Shown here piece after piece: positions 9,348 to 19,156 of a stretch of DNA of 64,000 nucleotides (the first letter of the stretch is position 1; each line of letters begins with the position of its first letter). Position numbers and translations under genes: made by a program. The DNA lies in NCBI GenBank assembly GCA_938743325.2, contig OW568875.1, positions 620,001-684,000 on the forward strand. The letters run 5' to 3'. Below the pieces are notes generated by a model. The model ran no database searches and was not told the origin of the DNA. It was given only the letters and a program-made list of their open reading frames with translations. Source of the stretch: Pycnococcus provasolii (Eukaryota > Chlorophyta > Pseudoscourfieldiophyceae > Pseudoscourfieldiales > Pycnococcaceae).

Positions 9348-9608
9348 ACCACCCCAAGGTATAAATGTATGGCTGAAATTTTGAATAACTGAGTAATGAT
9401 TTATGAGTGAAAAGAAAAACCTGTAGTGCAGGGGAAAAGAAAACCCATAAACCTCAAAATGATATCACAGTCCGTCGTGAAATCTTGGTTGGAAAGCTTG
9501 ATCAGAGCTTGAGAAATCGGCAGAATTTATGCCAAAGAAAAATGCATGCATGTCAATATAAAAAACCTCAGGCGCATATTGTCGCCGTCACGGGTTGACT
9601 GGCCAGTA

Positions 9609-10868
9609 TTAGAAAATGAAATCGATATCATCTGGAGAGCTTGCTGCAGATGTTGCCTGAGACCAATTGTGCCAGGAGATGTGTGCTCGTGCTCGCTTAG
9701 ATGAGCGTGAGTCAGATGTAGAGGCCGCAGATGTTTTGCGTTTGCCTAATGTGACTGAAAGTTCAGAATGTTGGTAATTGCTATCACCACCCCAAACGCG
9801 GATCATCCTGCGTAATTTTATTATTGTTTGTATTGGGAGTGGTTTAGTAAGCATATCAGATGGATTTTCTGTACCTGGTATGTGTCTAATCGAAAGCTCA
9901 TTGGCTTTGTAATGCTCGCGAACGAAGAATAATCGAATACGAATATGTTTCTGGAGCGTGGTATGAATAGGCTCGGATAAAATCGCTTGAGCGGTTGTGC
10001 TGTCAAGAAATAATGTAGCTTCGGGTATGAACTTAAGAGTTGTATCAAAGAGCTGTCGCCAGTAGAGAATATGAGTCGTGCCAACCGACGAAGCTTGGAT
10101 TGTTTCAGCTTCACCTGAATGCAGAGCAATGTATGGTTGATGACGCGAGCTCCAATCGAGAATATTGCCGCCAATGGTAGTTATATGACCTCCAATGCTG
10201 CGCAATGTCACTGGATCATTTGCGTGGCTTGAGTCACTGAATATACAAAGCTTGGTAGGAACTAAGGTTTGTCGATATGTGATTCCGCGATCCTTAGTAT
10301 TGATAAGGTATTTGAGAATGCGAATCAGGGCATCCCAAATGGATGGATTTGGATTGCTCGATGCGCGAGATAGAATGCAGAGTGATACTGCAATATCGTA
10401 TCGCGTGCATCGGCATAACCATAGCAGTGCAGAAAGAAGAGATAGAAATGGCCGTTTGCGCATAGCAATCTTCTCATCTTCTGTAAGAACGTCTTTTAAT
10501 TCCATTTTGAAATCAGGTTGCATAGGTGTGGTAATCTTCGTGTTGGCGACAATGTTGTACTGAGCAGCTAGATCCATGATGTATTGAGTCTGTGATAGTT
10601 TTATCGTTCCGTCTGGTCGTTGATCCACTTTGATGTTGAATATGCGGTCGATTTTATCTTTCCGTGATCCTACATTGAATTTAGCAGATAGAGCATTCAT
10701 GAATTTATCAGCAATAACTCGATCGTTGAATGCCAGTTTGCCGTCGTCTGTGTGTACGAATAAAATAAGCTGTGGTTCACCATTTGATGCGTGAAGAGAC
10801 CATAGGCTGGTATCGCATTGGTCTTGGGTTAATCCGTATTGTTTGAGAAATGAGAATAAATCGTTCAT
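9609..10868 (-). CDS. Copia polyprotein remnant: end of reverse transcriptase plus RNase H
   Basis: 419 residues. The N-terminal part matches the distal Copia reverse transcriptase (VHTDDGKLAF near residue 33 in the position of the Copia VDD region, then SQTQYIMDLA and the SLLSALLWLCRCTRYDIA region). The rest is the RNase H (IFSDSSHANDP near 212, GEAETIQASS, HIPGTENPSDMLTKPL). These are standard Ty1/Copia signatures. The frame has an ATG at 10868, almost next to the upstream terminal repeat. It is treated here as a transposon fossil, not a host gene. Confidence 0.85.
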   Translation of the reverse strand: MNDLFSFLKQYGLTQDQCDTSLWSLHASNGEPQLILFVHTDDGKLAFNDRVIADKFMNALSAKFNVGSRKDKIDRIFNIKVDQRPDGTIKLSQTQYIMDLAAQYNIVANTKITTPMQPDFKMELKDVLTEDEKIAMRKRPFLSLLSALLWLCRCTRYDIAVSLCILSRASSNPNPSIWDALIRILKYLINTKDRGITYRQTLVPTKLCIFSDSSHANDPVTLRSIGGHITTIGGNILDWSSRHQPYIALHSGEAETIQASSVGTTHILYWRQLFDTTLKFIPEATLFLDSTTAQAILSEPIHTTLQKHIRIRLFFVREHYKANELSIRHIPGTENPSDMLTKPLPIQTIIKLRRMIRVWGGDSNYQHSELSVTLGKRKTSAASTSDSRSSKRARAHISWHNWSQATSAASSPDDIDFIF

Positions 10869-10884
10869 CCAGTTATGGCCAGCT

Positions 10885-10997
10885 TCACGTGATCAACCAA
10901 CGGCTCTCTTACAATAGTAACCAAACAATAAAGTATCCCTAAATAATAACCTCAATAATACATATATACGTTGTCTAGTTCGGGGTTAGTCTCACAC
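10885..10997 (-). repeat. Copia terminal repeat, 5' side of the element
   Basis: Partner of 9235-9347. It sits only 16 bp from the start of the remaining coding frame. Confidence 0.88.
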
Positions 10998-11779
10998 TTG
11001 GGAACCTCTTCACATGGGTCTCAACCTTTACCTTTTGGGCACACCGGTACCTCATTTGGTTTTACCATCTCAAATGGGTGCGAAGCAATGATGTGGCTGC
11101 ATCCAAATAACCGAGGCGGGAAGATGCCGCCGTGAAGAAACCAGTAACCAGTCATAAGAAACCAATCATGGCATCCACCTTAATAGATGAGGCGGCAAAA
11201 AACGAAGAAATGCGCATCGCTCAACAGAAGTTGCGGACCTTGCGCGCACGACTCGTGGAGACGCCCCTGTCGGTTTTTTTAATCGCACGAAAGCGTCATT
11301 TTTCTTCTTAGATATATCTTCCGCGATTTATTTTAGCTTCTTTGGATGGGTGGCGTTGAAAAGAATTTGTTCGCAGATGAGTTCAAAAAACACAAAAACC
11401 AAGAGACCACTATTGGCGTCTGGGAGCTCATGGGATGCGACGAGGACGAGGCCACGAGGGTGTCACCGTGTCAGGGTGGCGACGACGAGCTCGCGCGGTC
11501 GAAACTGGAAGACCAAAAGCATGACGTCTTCAACCACCACTTGGGTCTGCAAGTCCGGTAGTAGGTGATGGAGAATGAATGGTATTTAGAAGAAGAAGGG
11601 CCAACTCACTCTCACCACCGGCGACGACATACATCAAGCAGGAGGACGCGGATGATGCGTTGAGTAAAAAACTAAAATCACATTCCATTACCTTAAATTC
11701 AACTCATTTGATTCAAAGAAAAGACAAACCCGCAGGCAAGTCCGCAACAACAAAGCCAAGAAGAAGCTTGGCTCCCGAT
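10998..11779. other. Intergenic region, one possible 47-codon open frame
   Basis: About 780 bp downstream of the phosphate transporter. A short plus-strand frame at 11168-11311 (MASTLIDEAAKNEEMRIA...) has host-like composition but no recognised relative, and is offered only as a possibility. Plus-strand open frames at 11346-11815 look non-coding by composition. Confidence 0.3.
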
Positions 11780-13549
11780 TTAACGCCGAATCGCAACCCG
11801 AATGCCCGCAGTTAGAGCCGCCCCAATCAAGCCAGCGAATGGCAACGTCAAAACCCACGTCAGTACGATCACCCCGAAGAGCCACCACTTCACGTGCTTG
11901 AATCCAAAAGCGGCGACTCCGACGAACACCACAGCGCCAACCTGGCAGTGCGTCGTGCTCACGGGCATGCCAAGGAACGTGGCGATCACCACAGTAAACG
12001 TGCTTGCGAATTCAATGCAGAACCCGCGGTGGAAGTTGATCGACGTCAAATTCGAGCCAATCGTACGGATCACCTTCCAGCCGAGAACATTCACGCCAAG
12101 CGCCACAAAGGCTCCCGCAGCCGCCATCATCCACACTGGCGTCTGTGGCTTGCCGCACGTATTCAGGCCCTCCTGCCAAGTCTGGTAGACGGCGCTGAAT
12201 GCTCCTGTGGCGTTGCCCGTGTCGTTCGACCCATGCGCGAATCCCTCCAGAGCTGCAACGAAGACGAGAACGTAGCGGAACGTGTACGTGGCGTCACGCT
12301 CGTCCCAGCTCATCAGGTCCCACTCCGACGCCTCCATGGCCGCCGTGCTGGTATCGGCAGCCGTGGGGTAGTCGACCTCCTTCTTCGTCTCGAGCGAGGT
12401 GCCAAGAGCAAGCACCGACTCGTGGTAGCCGGATTCTTCAGCTTTTTCGGCGCCAGAAGCATTAGCCTCACCAGTCTCAGCCTTGCTCGCCTCGTCCTGC
12501 GCCGCCAAGGTCGATGGCAGACGGCGTCGCACGAGAGGGATCATGATCATCGCACTCACGATGCCTAGAAACACGGCGCAGAGCACGGAGATCCACAGCT
12601 TCTGGCTCATCGGAACGGACTTTTTCACCTGCGGGCTCTTGATGAGGATCAAAAAGACAATAACGAACGTCTGCAGGCCGAAGATGATGGGCATGCCGAC
12701 GAGCGCGTTGATGCGCCCGTTGCCAATGCTCTTGTTTCCTGGCAGGCACTTTGGCGGCGTGACGATGGCGTACTTGGTGATGTAGTACGCAATGACGCCA
12801 ATGACGCCCGAAGCTACTGGGCTGATGACCCACGACGCGATGATGCCGCCCAAGCCTCCGTCAAACTTCCAGTTGAGGCAGCGTGATCCCTGCCCCGCGA
12901 GCGTGATGCCCACAGTCCCTCCGATGATGGCGTGCGTTGTGCTGACGGGCATGGACGTGAAGGAGCACAGCAGCAGGAAGATGCCCGCGGCGCAGAGCGC
13001 GGAGAACATGCCCACCATGTACACGGACATCTCCGAGTCGCAGTTCCCGCAGCGCCAGCACGTGTCACCCACCTTCGCGACACCCTTGATGGACTTGGCA
13101 ACTCCGTATCCGAGCGCAACGGCTCCGAGAAATTCCATGAGACCGCCAACGAGCGTGGCAGCCACAAGAGGGATGGCACCACTTCCCACGGAGGTTGCCC
13201 ACGAGTTGGCTGCGTCGTTGCTTCCAATGCCGAACGACATCAAGGCGCCAACCACCGCAGCCATGCCGAGGAGCCAGTCGAGTTTGCGTGGTGGCACGTA
13301 CACGTCGTTGTAGGGTGCACACGAAGTTCCCAGTTTTGGTTCAGGTTCGTTGAGGCCCGAGACGAACTTCGTCGCTGTGCAAAGAGGGACTCCTGCGGAG
13401 CACTCGACTATCTGTGCTCCTTCCGGGACGGTGGTGTAGTCCTGCGGTGCCAACGCGTTCGCCGACTCGTGGTAGCGCAGGATCAGCGTGACGGCTGTGA
13501 CGACGACGAAAATCAGGAAACGTTTGCTGTAGAAGTTTTGAGGAAACAT
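11780..13549 (-). CDS. Phosphate transporter, PiT/PHO4 family
   Basis: 589 residues. PiT proteins co-transport inorganic phosphate with Na+ or H+. Both halves of the inverted-repeat family signature are present: GIGSNDAANSWATSVGSGA near residue 107 and GFAHGSNDTGNATGAFSAV near 440. The TTHAIIGGTVG and STTHCQVGAVVFVG segments follow each half. About eleven hydrophobic helices are visible, with a hydrophilic central loop (about 345-425) rich in Ala/Glu, which is normal for this family. The N terminus has one extra hydrophobic segment (about 11-24), then a Cys-containing extracellular-type stretch with CSAGVPLC before the first core helix. Likely at the plasma membrane. Start ATG at 13549. Coding length is normal for algal PTB-type carriers. 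Confidence 0.93.
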   Translation of the reverse strand: MFPQNFYSKRFLIFVVVTAVTLILRYHESANALAPQDYTTVPEGAQIVECSAGVPLCTATKFVSGLNEPEPKLGTSCAPYNDVYVPPRKLDWLLGMAAVVGALMSFGIGSNDAANSWATSVGSGAIPLVAATLVGGLMEFLGAVALGYGVAKSIKGVAKVGDTCWRCGNCDSEMSVYMVGMFSALCAAGIFLLLCSFTSMPVSTTHAIIGGTVGITLAGQGSRCLNWKFDGGLGGIIASWVISPVASGVIGVIAYYITKYAIVTPPKCLPGNKSIGNGRINALVGMPIIFGLQTFVIVFLILIKSPQVKKSVPMSQKLWISVLCAVFLGIVSAMIMIPLVRRRLPSTLAAQDEASKAETGEANASGAEKAEESGYHESVLALGTSLETKKEVDYPTAADTSTAAMEASEWDLMSWDERDATYTFRYVLVFVAALEGFAHGSNDTGNATGAFSAVYQTWQEGLNTCGKPQTPVWMMAAAGAFVALGVNVLGWKVIRTIGSNLTSINFHRGFCIEFASTFTVVIATFLGMPVSTTHCQVGAVVFVGVAAFGFKHVKWWLFGVIVLTWVLTLPFAGLIGAALTAGIRVAIRR

Positions 13550-14130
13550 GGTGATGATGCTTCTTCGATTGTTTGTTTGTGCTTCAAGGAAGGCGACTGA
13601 AAATGAAGAAGAGAGAGTGCAAATAATCTCTACTTGTTAGTAAATCCACGACGAGGCTTTCACTCACGTGAGAGCTGCTGAGTGCTGACAACAACAGAAG
13701 CCAGGAGGAGTGAATGAGCAGGAGAATGAGACAACAAAGCTGAGTGAAACCACAACGGCAAGAGTGATGGCGGCAAATTAATACGCAGAATATCCATTTT
13801 TCACAAACTTATTCCTTTTACGGTTAAAAGAGATACCCTGAACCGAATTTTAAAAGGTCCCAACCTTTTGTGTGTGACTCACCGCAGCCGCAAAACACAA
13901 CCAGGGGGGAAACGGAAGGCGGAAAAGGGGCGGCGGCGACGGTTCCTCCAAAGGTTCGGTCGGCTTGGAGAGGGGAAAGAAAAGTTGTACAACAAACCCG
14001 TACAACTCATCCTCATCAGACCAGGAGTCTCAATCGGGTTTTTTTTTAAAAAAAACCCGTTTTCTTTTCTTTACAAGCACGCTGTATGTTACTATCACGC
14101 TGTACCATCACGCCATCACCACAGGTCTCG
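13550..14130. other. Intergenic region upstream of the phosphate transporter
   Basis: Separates the phosphate transporter start from the 3' end of the MYND protein, both on the minus strand. An A/T block (T runs then A runs, about 14039-14056) could serve the transcript of neither gene clearly. No gene is seen. Confidence 0.4.
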
Positions 14131-15744
14131 TCACGCCGCCTTGGCCACCTCCATATTCTTCGGGTGCGCCTCCTTCTTTCCCTTGCACGCCTGCTTGTGC
14201 CCGCCGCTCTTCCAGTCGCTCAGCTGGCACTCACGGCTGCAATACGCACGCGAACCGCACCCGCCGCACTTCTTCAAGCTGCTCGACTCCGTGCCGCACA
14301 TGTCGCACGATGTCGTGTAGCGCTCAGGAAGCGCGTGCTCCTTTTGCGCCTGCTTGCCGTAAATCTCCGTGGCTTCCGCGCCGTTATCCTCGTCAGCTCC
14401 CTTGCCCAGCGCCCAGGCGCCGCCGCCACCGCCGAAAGGTTTCGCATCCATGCTCAAGGTGGCCTGAAACCACGGCAAATCACTCGCGAAAGCCACGCGC
14501 ACGCGCTGCTCGGATGCGCTGTCGTCGTAGTAAATGACCTTGCTCTTGCTGCGAACATCACCGCGCCGACTACGTCTCGTGCGCATATTCGCGAATGCGC
14601 GAAGCCCGTGGGGAGAATCGGTATCTATTCCCGACTCGATGAGGCCTCCGCCGGCTGGATCCAGTGCTGCGCTTACACGTCGCTCTCCGCCAAGCATCTT
14701 CAAGAGCATTGCCGTGCCGGCAGGAGAATTCATCCCGGCGGCGTTGACGAGGTTGCGTCGGACGACTTGCGTGCTAATGCTGTAGTTGTCGTCCTCGCCT
14801 TGTAGTGCACGAGTGTACGCCTTCACGGCGCCCTTCTTGTCCCCAGTGCGTCGAAGTGCGACGCCCAAGTTGCATGAACATACGTTAATATTTGTCACCG
14901 GATCACCGTACTCTTCGGCGATATTGCATAGCTCTCGGTAAACGTCGACAGCACGGCTAGGCTTTCCCATCGATTCGTACGATTCGCCGAGTCTCATGCG
15001 CAGTGTGCAAGAATCGAATGTCACTTCTCCTTGCGCTTCTTCACAAAATGGCAGGCTAAGAGATATGAGAGACGCCACGGCAGCGTTCATGTGCATTTGT
15101 TGCATAATCTCCGTCGCGATGAGGAGAAGCGCATCGCACGTGCACATTTCGCCGTCGTCGAGGCGGTCAATGAGCGCGGTGAGAAGAACGGCGTCGCGGA
15201 ACGCGACCGCCTTGTGCACGCTCAGTCCCGAAGTGGAGAAGTCCGGCACAAGAGACATTGGTCCACGACCGCAGAGGCCGCTCGACACGCCAAGTTTTAC
15301 GTCGATGTGCGCCTCGATTCCATTTTTCTGAATGCGTGTGACGTGGTAGACGGCGAACGCGTCGAGGTCCGACGCCTCCAGCGTCGTTCGGTCGATTATG
15401 TGCTCCCACACATTCTCGCTTCCCTCCTTGCTGAATCCAAGTTGTAAATACCCCGGCTTATCTTCCCACGCCATGACAGCTTGTTTGCGCACGACAGCGT
15501 TTGACTCCGAGGCGTGGTCATTTTCGATGCGTGTGATTCGCGCCTGCTCAAGAATGTGCTCGCGTGCCTTCTTGAGGTCTGCTTTGACGGTGTCGAAACG
15601 AGGCACTTCAGCGCTATTCATGCGACGGAAGAGAGCATCCAACGAGTTGTTGAAAGACTTTCGTGAACCTGGCGTCGGCGCTGGCGGATTCACCGTCGAG
15701 AGCTGAGGATTCATGGAGGACCCACTACTACTCGTCGACGCCAT
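14131..15744 (-). CDS. TPR-containing MYND zinc-finger protein
   Basis: 537 residues. The C terminus (about 478-520) is a MYND zinc finger: CDMCGTESSSLKKCGGCGSRAYCS, then CQLSDW and HKQAC, giving the C-x2-C, C-x2-C, C-x3-C, H-x3-C pattern. The middle (about 215-340) has helical TPR-like repeats (LRMRLGESYESMGKPSRAVDVY; CNLGVALRRTGDKKGAVKAYTRALQ). MYND fingers bind proline-rich peptides, and TPR-MYND proteins are usually adaptors or chaperone co-factors. No SET domain is seen, so a methyltransferase role is not supported. Start ATG at 15744. It is divergent from the nucleolar RRM gene with 326 bp between. Confidence 0.82.
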   Translation of the reverse strand: MASTSSSGSSMNPQLSTVNPPAPTPGSRKSFNNSLDALFRRMNSAEVPRFDTVKADLKKAREHILEQARITRIENDHASESNAVVRKQAVMAWEDKPGYLQLGFSKEGSENVWEHIIDRTTLEASDLDAFAVYHVTRIQKNGIEAHIDVKLGVSSGLCGRGPMSLVPDFSTSGLSVHKAVAFRDAVLLTALIDRLDDGEMCTCDALLLIATEIMQQMHMNAAVASLISLSLPFCEEAQGEVTFDSCTLRMRLGESYESMGKPSRAVDVYRELCNIAEEYGDPVTNINVCSCNLGVALRRTGDKKGAVKAYTRALQGEDDNYSISTQVVRRNLVNAAGMNSPAGTAMLLKMLGGERRVSAALDPAGGGLIESGIDTDSPHGLRAFANMRTRRSRRGDVRSKSKVIYYDDSASEQRVRVAFASDLPWFQATLSMDAKPFGGGGGAWALGKGADEDNGAEATEIYGKQAQKEHALPERYTTSCDMCGTESSSLKKCGGCGSRAYCSRECQLSDWKSGGHKQACKGKKEAHPKNMEVAKAA

Positions 15745-16070
15745 CGTGGGAGATAAAGTAGTGTGACGGTTCGGGCGCGCGCCTCAAACAAATCGTGCTC
15801 TTCGTCTTCCTCCCCTTAACAGGACCACGGCGAGGACCAACCAGGCTGGCAGCAAGGGAGGGAGGGAGGAATGGATTGATTGAATTAGGGGTTTGGATTC
15901 CGCACTCTCACATTTATTTTCTTTCTTTCTTTCCGGTTAACCCCCAATAATTCATCCTTCCTTTTTGTCTTTCGTTCCCCCTCCGCCTTCCCCCTCCGCC
16001 GCCGCCGCCATCGTCCTCTTCGTCCTGCTTCTTTCTGGTCATATCAGCCTCAGCTCAGGTCAGGTCAGGT
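15745..16070. promoter_or_regulatory. Divergent promoter region, MYND protein / nucleolar RRM protein
   Basis: A 326-bp spacer between two divergent starts. It holds TTAGGGGTTTGG at about 15885-15896 (sense for the RRM gene), several CTTT runs, a (GGGA)n block and a CAGGTCAGGT duplication just before the RRM start codon. Confidence 0.4.
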
Positions 16071-16853
16071 ATGTCTCCGCGTGCTCTCTCCGTCTCCGTC
16101 TCTGCGGATGGTGGTGGCACACCTTCCTCTCAGAAGAAGATGAAGAAGGTGGTGGTGGTGTCTGAAAGGAAAAGTGACCCTTCATCATCCTTGAAGAAGA
16201 AGAAGCAATCTTCATCTAAAAAGGATGGCGCTCCTGACTCTTCTCCTGAGACGCTTCTTACGTTTGAGGGCATCGACGACGAAGGGGTTCCCACAGCGGC
16301 GGCGCCTCTGCGCCCGTCCGAAAAGAAACGTAAGAGAAAAGAAGCGGCTGCACAGGCAGAAGTGCAGAAAGCGCGTCAGTCCAAGGCGTCTCAAGTCATC
16401 TACGTCGGACACCTACCGCACGGTTTCTACGAAAAGGAACTGCAGGGATTCTTCAGCCAGTTTGGAACAGTCTCGCGCGTCAAGGTGAGCCGAAGCAAGA
16501 AAACGGGCGCGTCGAAACACTACGCGTTCGTCGAATTTGAGCACGGCGGCATCGCGGACATTGCCGCGAGTGCAATGCACGGATACCTGCTGTTCGAGAG
16601 GCTGCTTGAGGTGCGCGCGCTGGCGCCGAGCGAGGTGCACCCGGACACCTTCAAGGGTGCAGATAAAAAGTTTCGCGCCATCCCGTGGAGCACGGTGGCA
16701 GCCAAACGTCAGAATCGCGAGCGAACGGAGCAGCAGGAGGCTGATCGAAGGAAGCGGTACGAGCAGCGCAACAAGCGCCGCATGGACAGTATATCGGCTG
16801 CGGGTATCTCGTACGAGCTCAAGCAGCCAGCTAGCAAGAAGTCTAAGAAATAA
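16071..16853 (+). CDS. Nucleolar RRM protein of the NIFK/NOP15 family
   Basis: 260 residues. A single RRM lies at about 106-185: VIYVGHLPHGFYEKELQGF (RNP2), then SKHYAFVEFEH (RNP1), with the family-specific continuation MHGYLLFERLLEVR and the conserved SEVHPDTFKG and FRAIPW stretch after it. This combination marks the MKI67-FHA-interacting (NIFK) and yeast Nop15 group, which binds pre-rRNA around ITS2 and is needed for 60S subunit maturation. The N terminus and C terminus are Lys-rich and suitable for nucleolar localisation (KKKQSSSKKDG; KQPASKKSKK at the end). A human-type FHA-binding tail is not evident, so Nop15-like function is more likely. Confidence 0.85.
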   Translation: MSPRALSVSVSADGGGTPSSQKKMKKVVVVSERKSDPSSSLKKKKQSSSKKDGAPDSSPETLLTFEGIDDEGVPTAAAPLRPSEKKRKRKEAAAQAEVQKARQSKASQVIYVGHLPHGFYEKELQGFFSQFGTVSRVKVSRSKKTGASKHYAFVEFEHGGIADIAASAMHGYLLFERLLEVRALAPSEVHPDTFKGADKKFRAIPWSTVAAKRQNRERTEQQEADRRKRYEQRNKRRMDSISAAGISYELKQPASKKSKK

Positions 16854-17088
16854 TAAATAACGCGATGCAAACATCCAATGCGTTGTGCTTTCTTATTTTA
16901 CATAGACTACATACAGGTGTAATAATCCAAAACATGTTCTACATTAGTACTACTTTTTACTGGTAATGTATCACGACCACGCTTGAACGCCCACCTCTTC
17001 CCAGGCATGTATTGATAAAATGATATGGCATGATATGATATGAAGTAATTTCAACAACAATATGTCTGCGAATGTTACAACTCGAATG

Positions 17089-18072
17089 TTACAGCTCTTG
17101 CGTCTTGAAAGGACCGCGCACGCCGGCGGGAGGTGCCTGGCCGTCGTCGTTGCGTCCCCAGCACGCGATACTGCCGTTGCGTCGAAGCGCCATGGAAAAG
17201 TACTGACCCGCACCAATTGCGACGAAGTCACCGTCCATGCCTCCAGGAGGCGCCTGGTCAAATTGGTTGCGTCCCCAACACGCAATGCTTCCATCGCGTC
17301 GAAGCGCCAGCGAGTGTGCGCCACCCGCGGCTACCGCGATGAAGACGCCTGGTACGCCGTCGGGAGGCGCCTGGCCAATATCGTTGAGTCCCCGGCACGC
17401 GACACTGCCGTCGCGTCTCAACGCTAGCGAGTGTCCACCACCCGCAGCGATCGCGATGAAGTCACCCTCGACGCCGTCGGGAGGCGCCTGGCCATGATCG
17501 TTGAGTCCCCGGCACGCGACACTGCCGTCGCGTCTCAACGCTAGCGAGTGTCCACCACCGGCAGCGATCGCGACAAAGTCACCTTCGACGCCGTCTGGAG
17601 GCGCCTGGCCGTAGCCGTTGTATCCCCAGCACGCGACACTGCCGTTGCGTCTCAATGCTAGCGAATGTCCACCACCGGCAGCGATCGCGCCAAAATCACC
17701 CTCGACGCCGTCGGGAGGCGCCTGGCCGCGATTGTTCATTCCCCAGCACGCGACATTACCGTTGTGTCGGAGTGCCATAGAGTGCCACCCCGAACCGGCA
17801 GTGGTTGCAACGAAGTCCCCATCAACACCATCGGGAGGCGCTTGTGTGTAAGCGTTCGATCCCCAGCACGCGACTTCCCCGTCGCGTCGCAACGCCACGG
17901 CGTGACTGAATCCTGCGCCGAGCCACGCACTTCGTCGTGTCGCTAGCACTCGTTCTTGTTCGCGCACGAGTCTTCGTTCGCGCTGCCACGGCACCCACAC
18001 GGTGCGCATCACCTTGTACGCGATCGACTCTTCTGAGGCAGAGCCATTCTCAGATCCAAAGGAGCACTCCAT
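17089..18072 (-). CDS. RCC1-like seven-bladed beta-propeller protein
   Basis: About 327 residues from the ATG at 18072. The frame runs further upstream only through a GTG, and the paralogue at 40588 starts at an equivalent place before the shared VWVPWQRERR/TLIPWQRERR block. Seven units of about 39 residues follow, each ACWG-N-GQAPPDGV-GDFVAIAAG-HSLALRRDG. This is a compact form of the RCC1 repeat; seven units would close a propeller. In two adjacent units the ACWG is ACRG, losing the Trp. RCC1-like proteins act as exchange factors, ubiquitin-ligase scaffolds or light sensors; no extra domain shows which. Units are more alike within the gene than expected, which suggests internal homogenisation. 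Confidence 0.85.
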   Translation of the reverse strand: MECSFGSENGSASEESIAYKVMRTVWVPWQRERRLVREQERVLATRRSAWLGAGFSHAVALRRDGEVACWGSNAYTQAPPDGVDGDFVATTAGSGWHSMALRHNGNVACWGMNNRGQAPPDGVEGDFGAIAAGGGHSLALRRNGSVACWGYNGYGQAPPDGVEGDFVAIAAGGGHSLALRRDGSVACRGLNDHGQAPPDGVEGDFIAIAAGGGHSLALRRDGSVACRGLNDIGQAPPDGVPGVFIAVAAGGAHSLALRRDGSIACWGRNQFDQAPPGGMDGDFVAIGAGQYFSMALRRNGSIACWGRNDDGQAPPAGVRGPFKTQEL

Positions 18073-18268
18073 CCATGAAAGACACACACACAGAGAGAGA
18101 GTGAATGCCGAATGGCAGTATGGGAAGCTGCGCTCATCGAACACGCGAAAAGAACAAAACCCCTAAACCAAACCCCGAATAGGATCCCCCCTTTCTTGCC
18201 TTATAGGTTGGTAAGAGTACAGTCTCTCTCACACACACAAGTGGCCTCCCACCAATATCGCACCCACC

Positions 18269-18907
18269 ATGGCGGCGCCGCCGTCCGGTCAGAGCAAGCC
18301 GAAGTTCACCGCCTTGGAGCCCACTCGCCACTTCTGCAAGCTGTGCAATGCGTGGATGCAAAACACCAAGTCCGCCATCCAGCACCACGAGTTGGGCCAA
18401 AAGCACCAGCACAACCTCAAGGAGAAACTCCGTCTCGCGGAGAAAACTCAATCCAAGCTCGCTTTGGAGAAGTCAAAAAATGACTCCCTGTTTGCTTTGG
18501 CGGATTCGGAGGCGCGCAAGCAGTTCGAAAAGGACGTCGCAGAAGGCATTGCAACACGTCCTGGTACCGCTACTGCTACACCTGCTGCTCTTGGCGGTGT
18601 TGCGGCTCGTGCACAGCCTCTTGGCGGCGGCGTTGCGGCTCGTGCACAGCCCCTTGTTCGTGCACAGCCTCTTGTTCGTGCACAGCCGCTCATCTCACGA
18701 CCAAAACAAACCGACCCAGAGGAGCCAATGTTTGAGTTTGCAAAGGATACCAAAGCCGCCACAAACATAAACCCGTACAAGCGAAAAAAGAATCCCAGCA
18801 CTGAGAAAACAGCAAGAGAAGCAGAAGCACAAGCAAGACGGGAGGAGGCACGTAAGCGCGTCATGCAGCGCGAGACGCAGCTCTTTGGCTCGGCAAAAAA
18901 CATGTAA
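18269..18907 (+). CDS. U1-type (matrin) zinc-finger protein, WBP4/FBP21 or ZOP1-like
   Basis: 212 residues. Residues about 20-50 form a U1/matrin C2H2 finger, HFCKLCNAWMQNTKSAIQHH then GQKHQHN, closely matching the N-terminal finger of WBP4/FBP21 and plant ZOP1. These are spliceosome-associated proteins of the B complex that bind nucleic acid. WW domains of WBP4 are not present, as in ZOP1-type proteins. A charged helix follows (about 52-90). In the middle are short Ala-Arg repeats, ARAQPL four times (about 110-145), a local in-frame expansion. The C terminus is a basic helix (about 168-205). The nuclear role is inferred from family membership. Confidence 0.78.
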   Translation: MAAPPSGQSKPKFTALEPTRHFCKLCNAWMQNTKSAIQHHELGQKHQHNLKEKLRLAEKTQSKLALEKSKNDSLFALADSEARKQFEKDVAEGIATRPGTATATPAALGGVAARAQPLGGGVAARAQPLVRAQPLVRAQPLISRPKQTDPEEPMFEFAKDTKAATNINPYKRKKNPSTEKTAREAEAQARREEARKRVMQRETQLFGSAKNM

Positions 18908-19156
18908 TTTCAAAGTGTAGAAGAAAAGAACGTCATAGTCCGTCATCGTCCTCATCCCTCTTTATTTTTGGCATTGACTCCGCAACTCACTCCGCAACAG
19001 AATGATTGAATGAATGAATCATCTCATCAAAATCACATCATGTTTACTCACAGTAATACTCTCCCGAAAAATTCCCAAAAAAAGAAAAAAGAAAACCGAA
19101 ACGCACACAAACACACTCCACTCACACACACACACAACAATTTCTCTTCTTCTCTT

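Larger units (their letters stand above)
9235..10997 (-). mobile_element. Reduced Copia (Ty1) LTR element, minus strand
   Basis: 1,763 bp bounded by two 113-bp direct repeats that look identical, so the insertion is young. Between them is one open frame with the end of a Copia reverse transcriptase and its RNase H. Gag, protease, integrase and most of the polymerase are absent, so the copy is broken or non-autonomous. A purine-rich stretch lies just inside the downstream repeat (about 9348-9360 on the minus strand), as expected for a polypurine tract. I found no clear target-site duplication. Confidence 0.85.
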
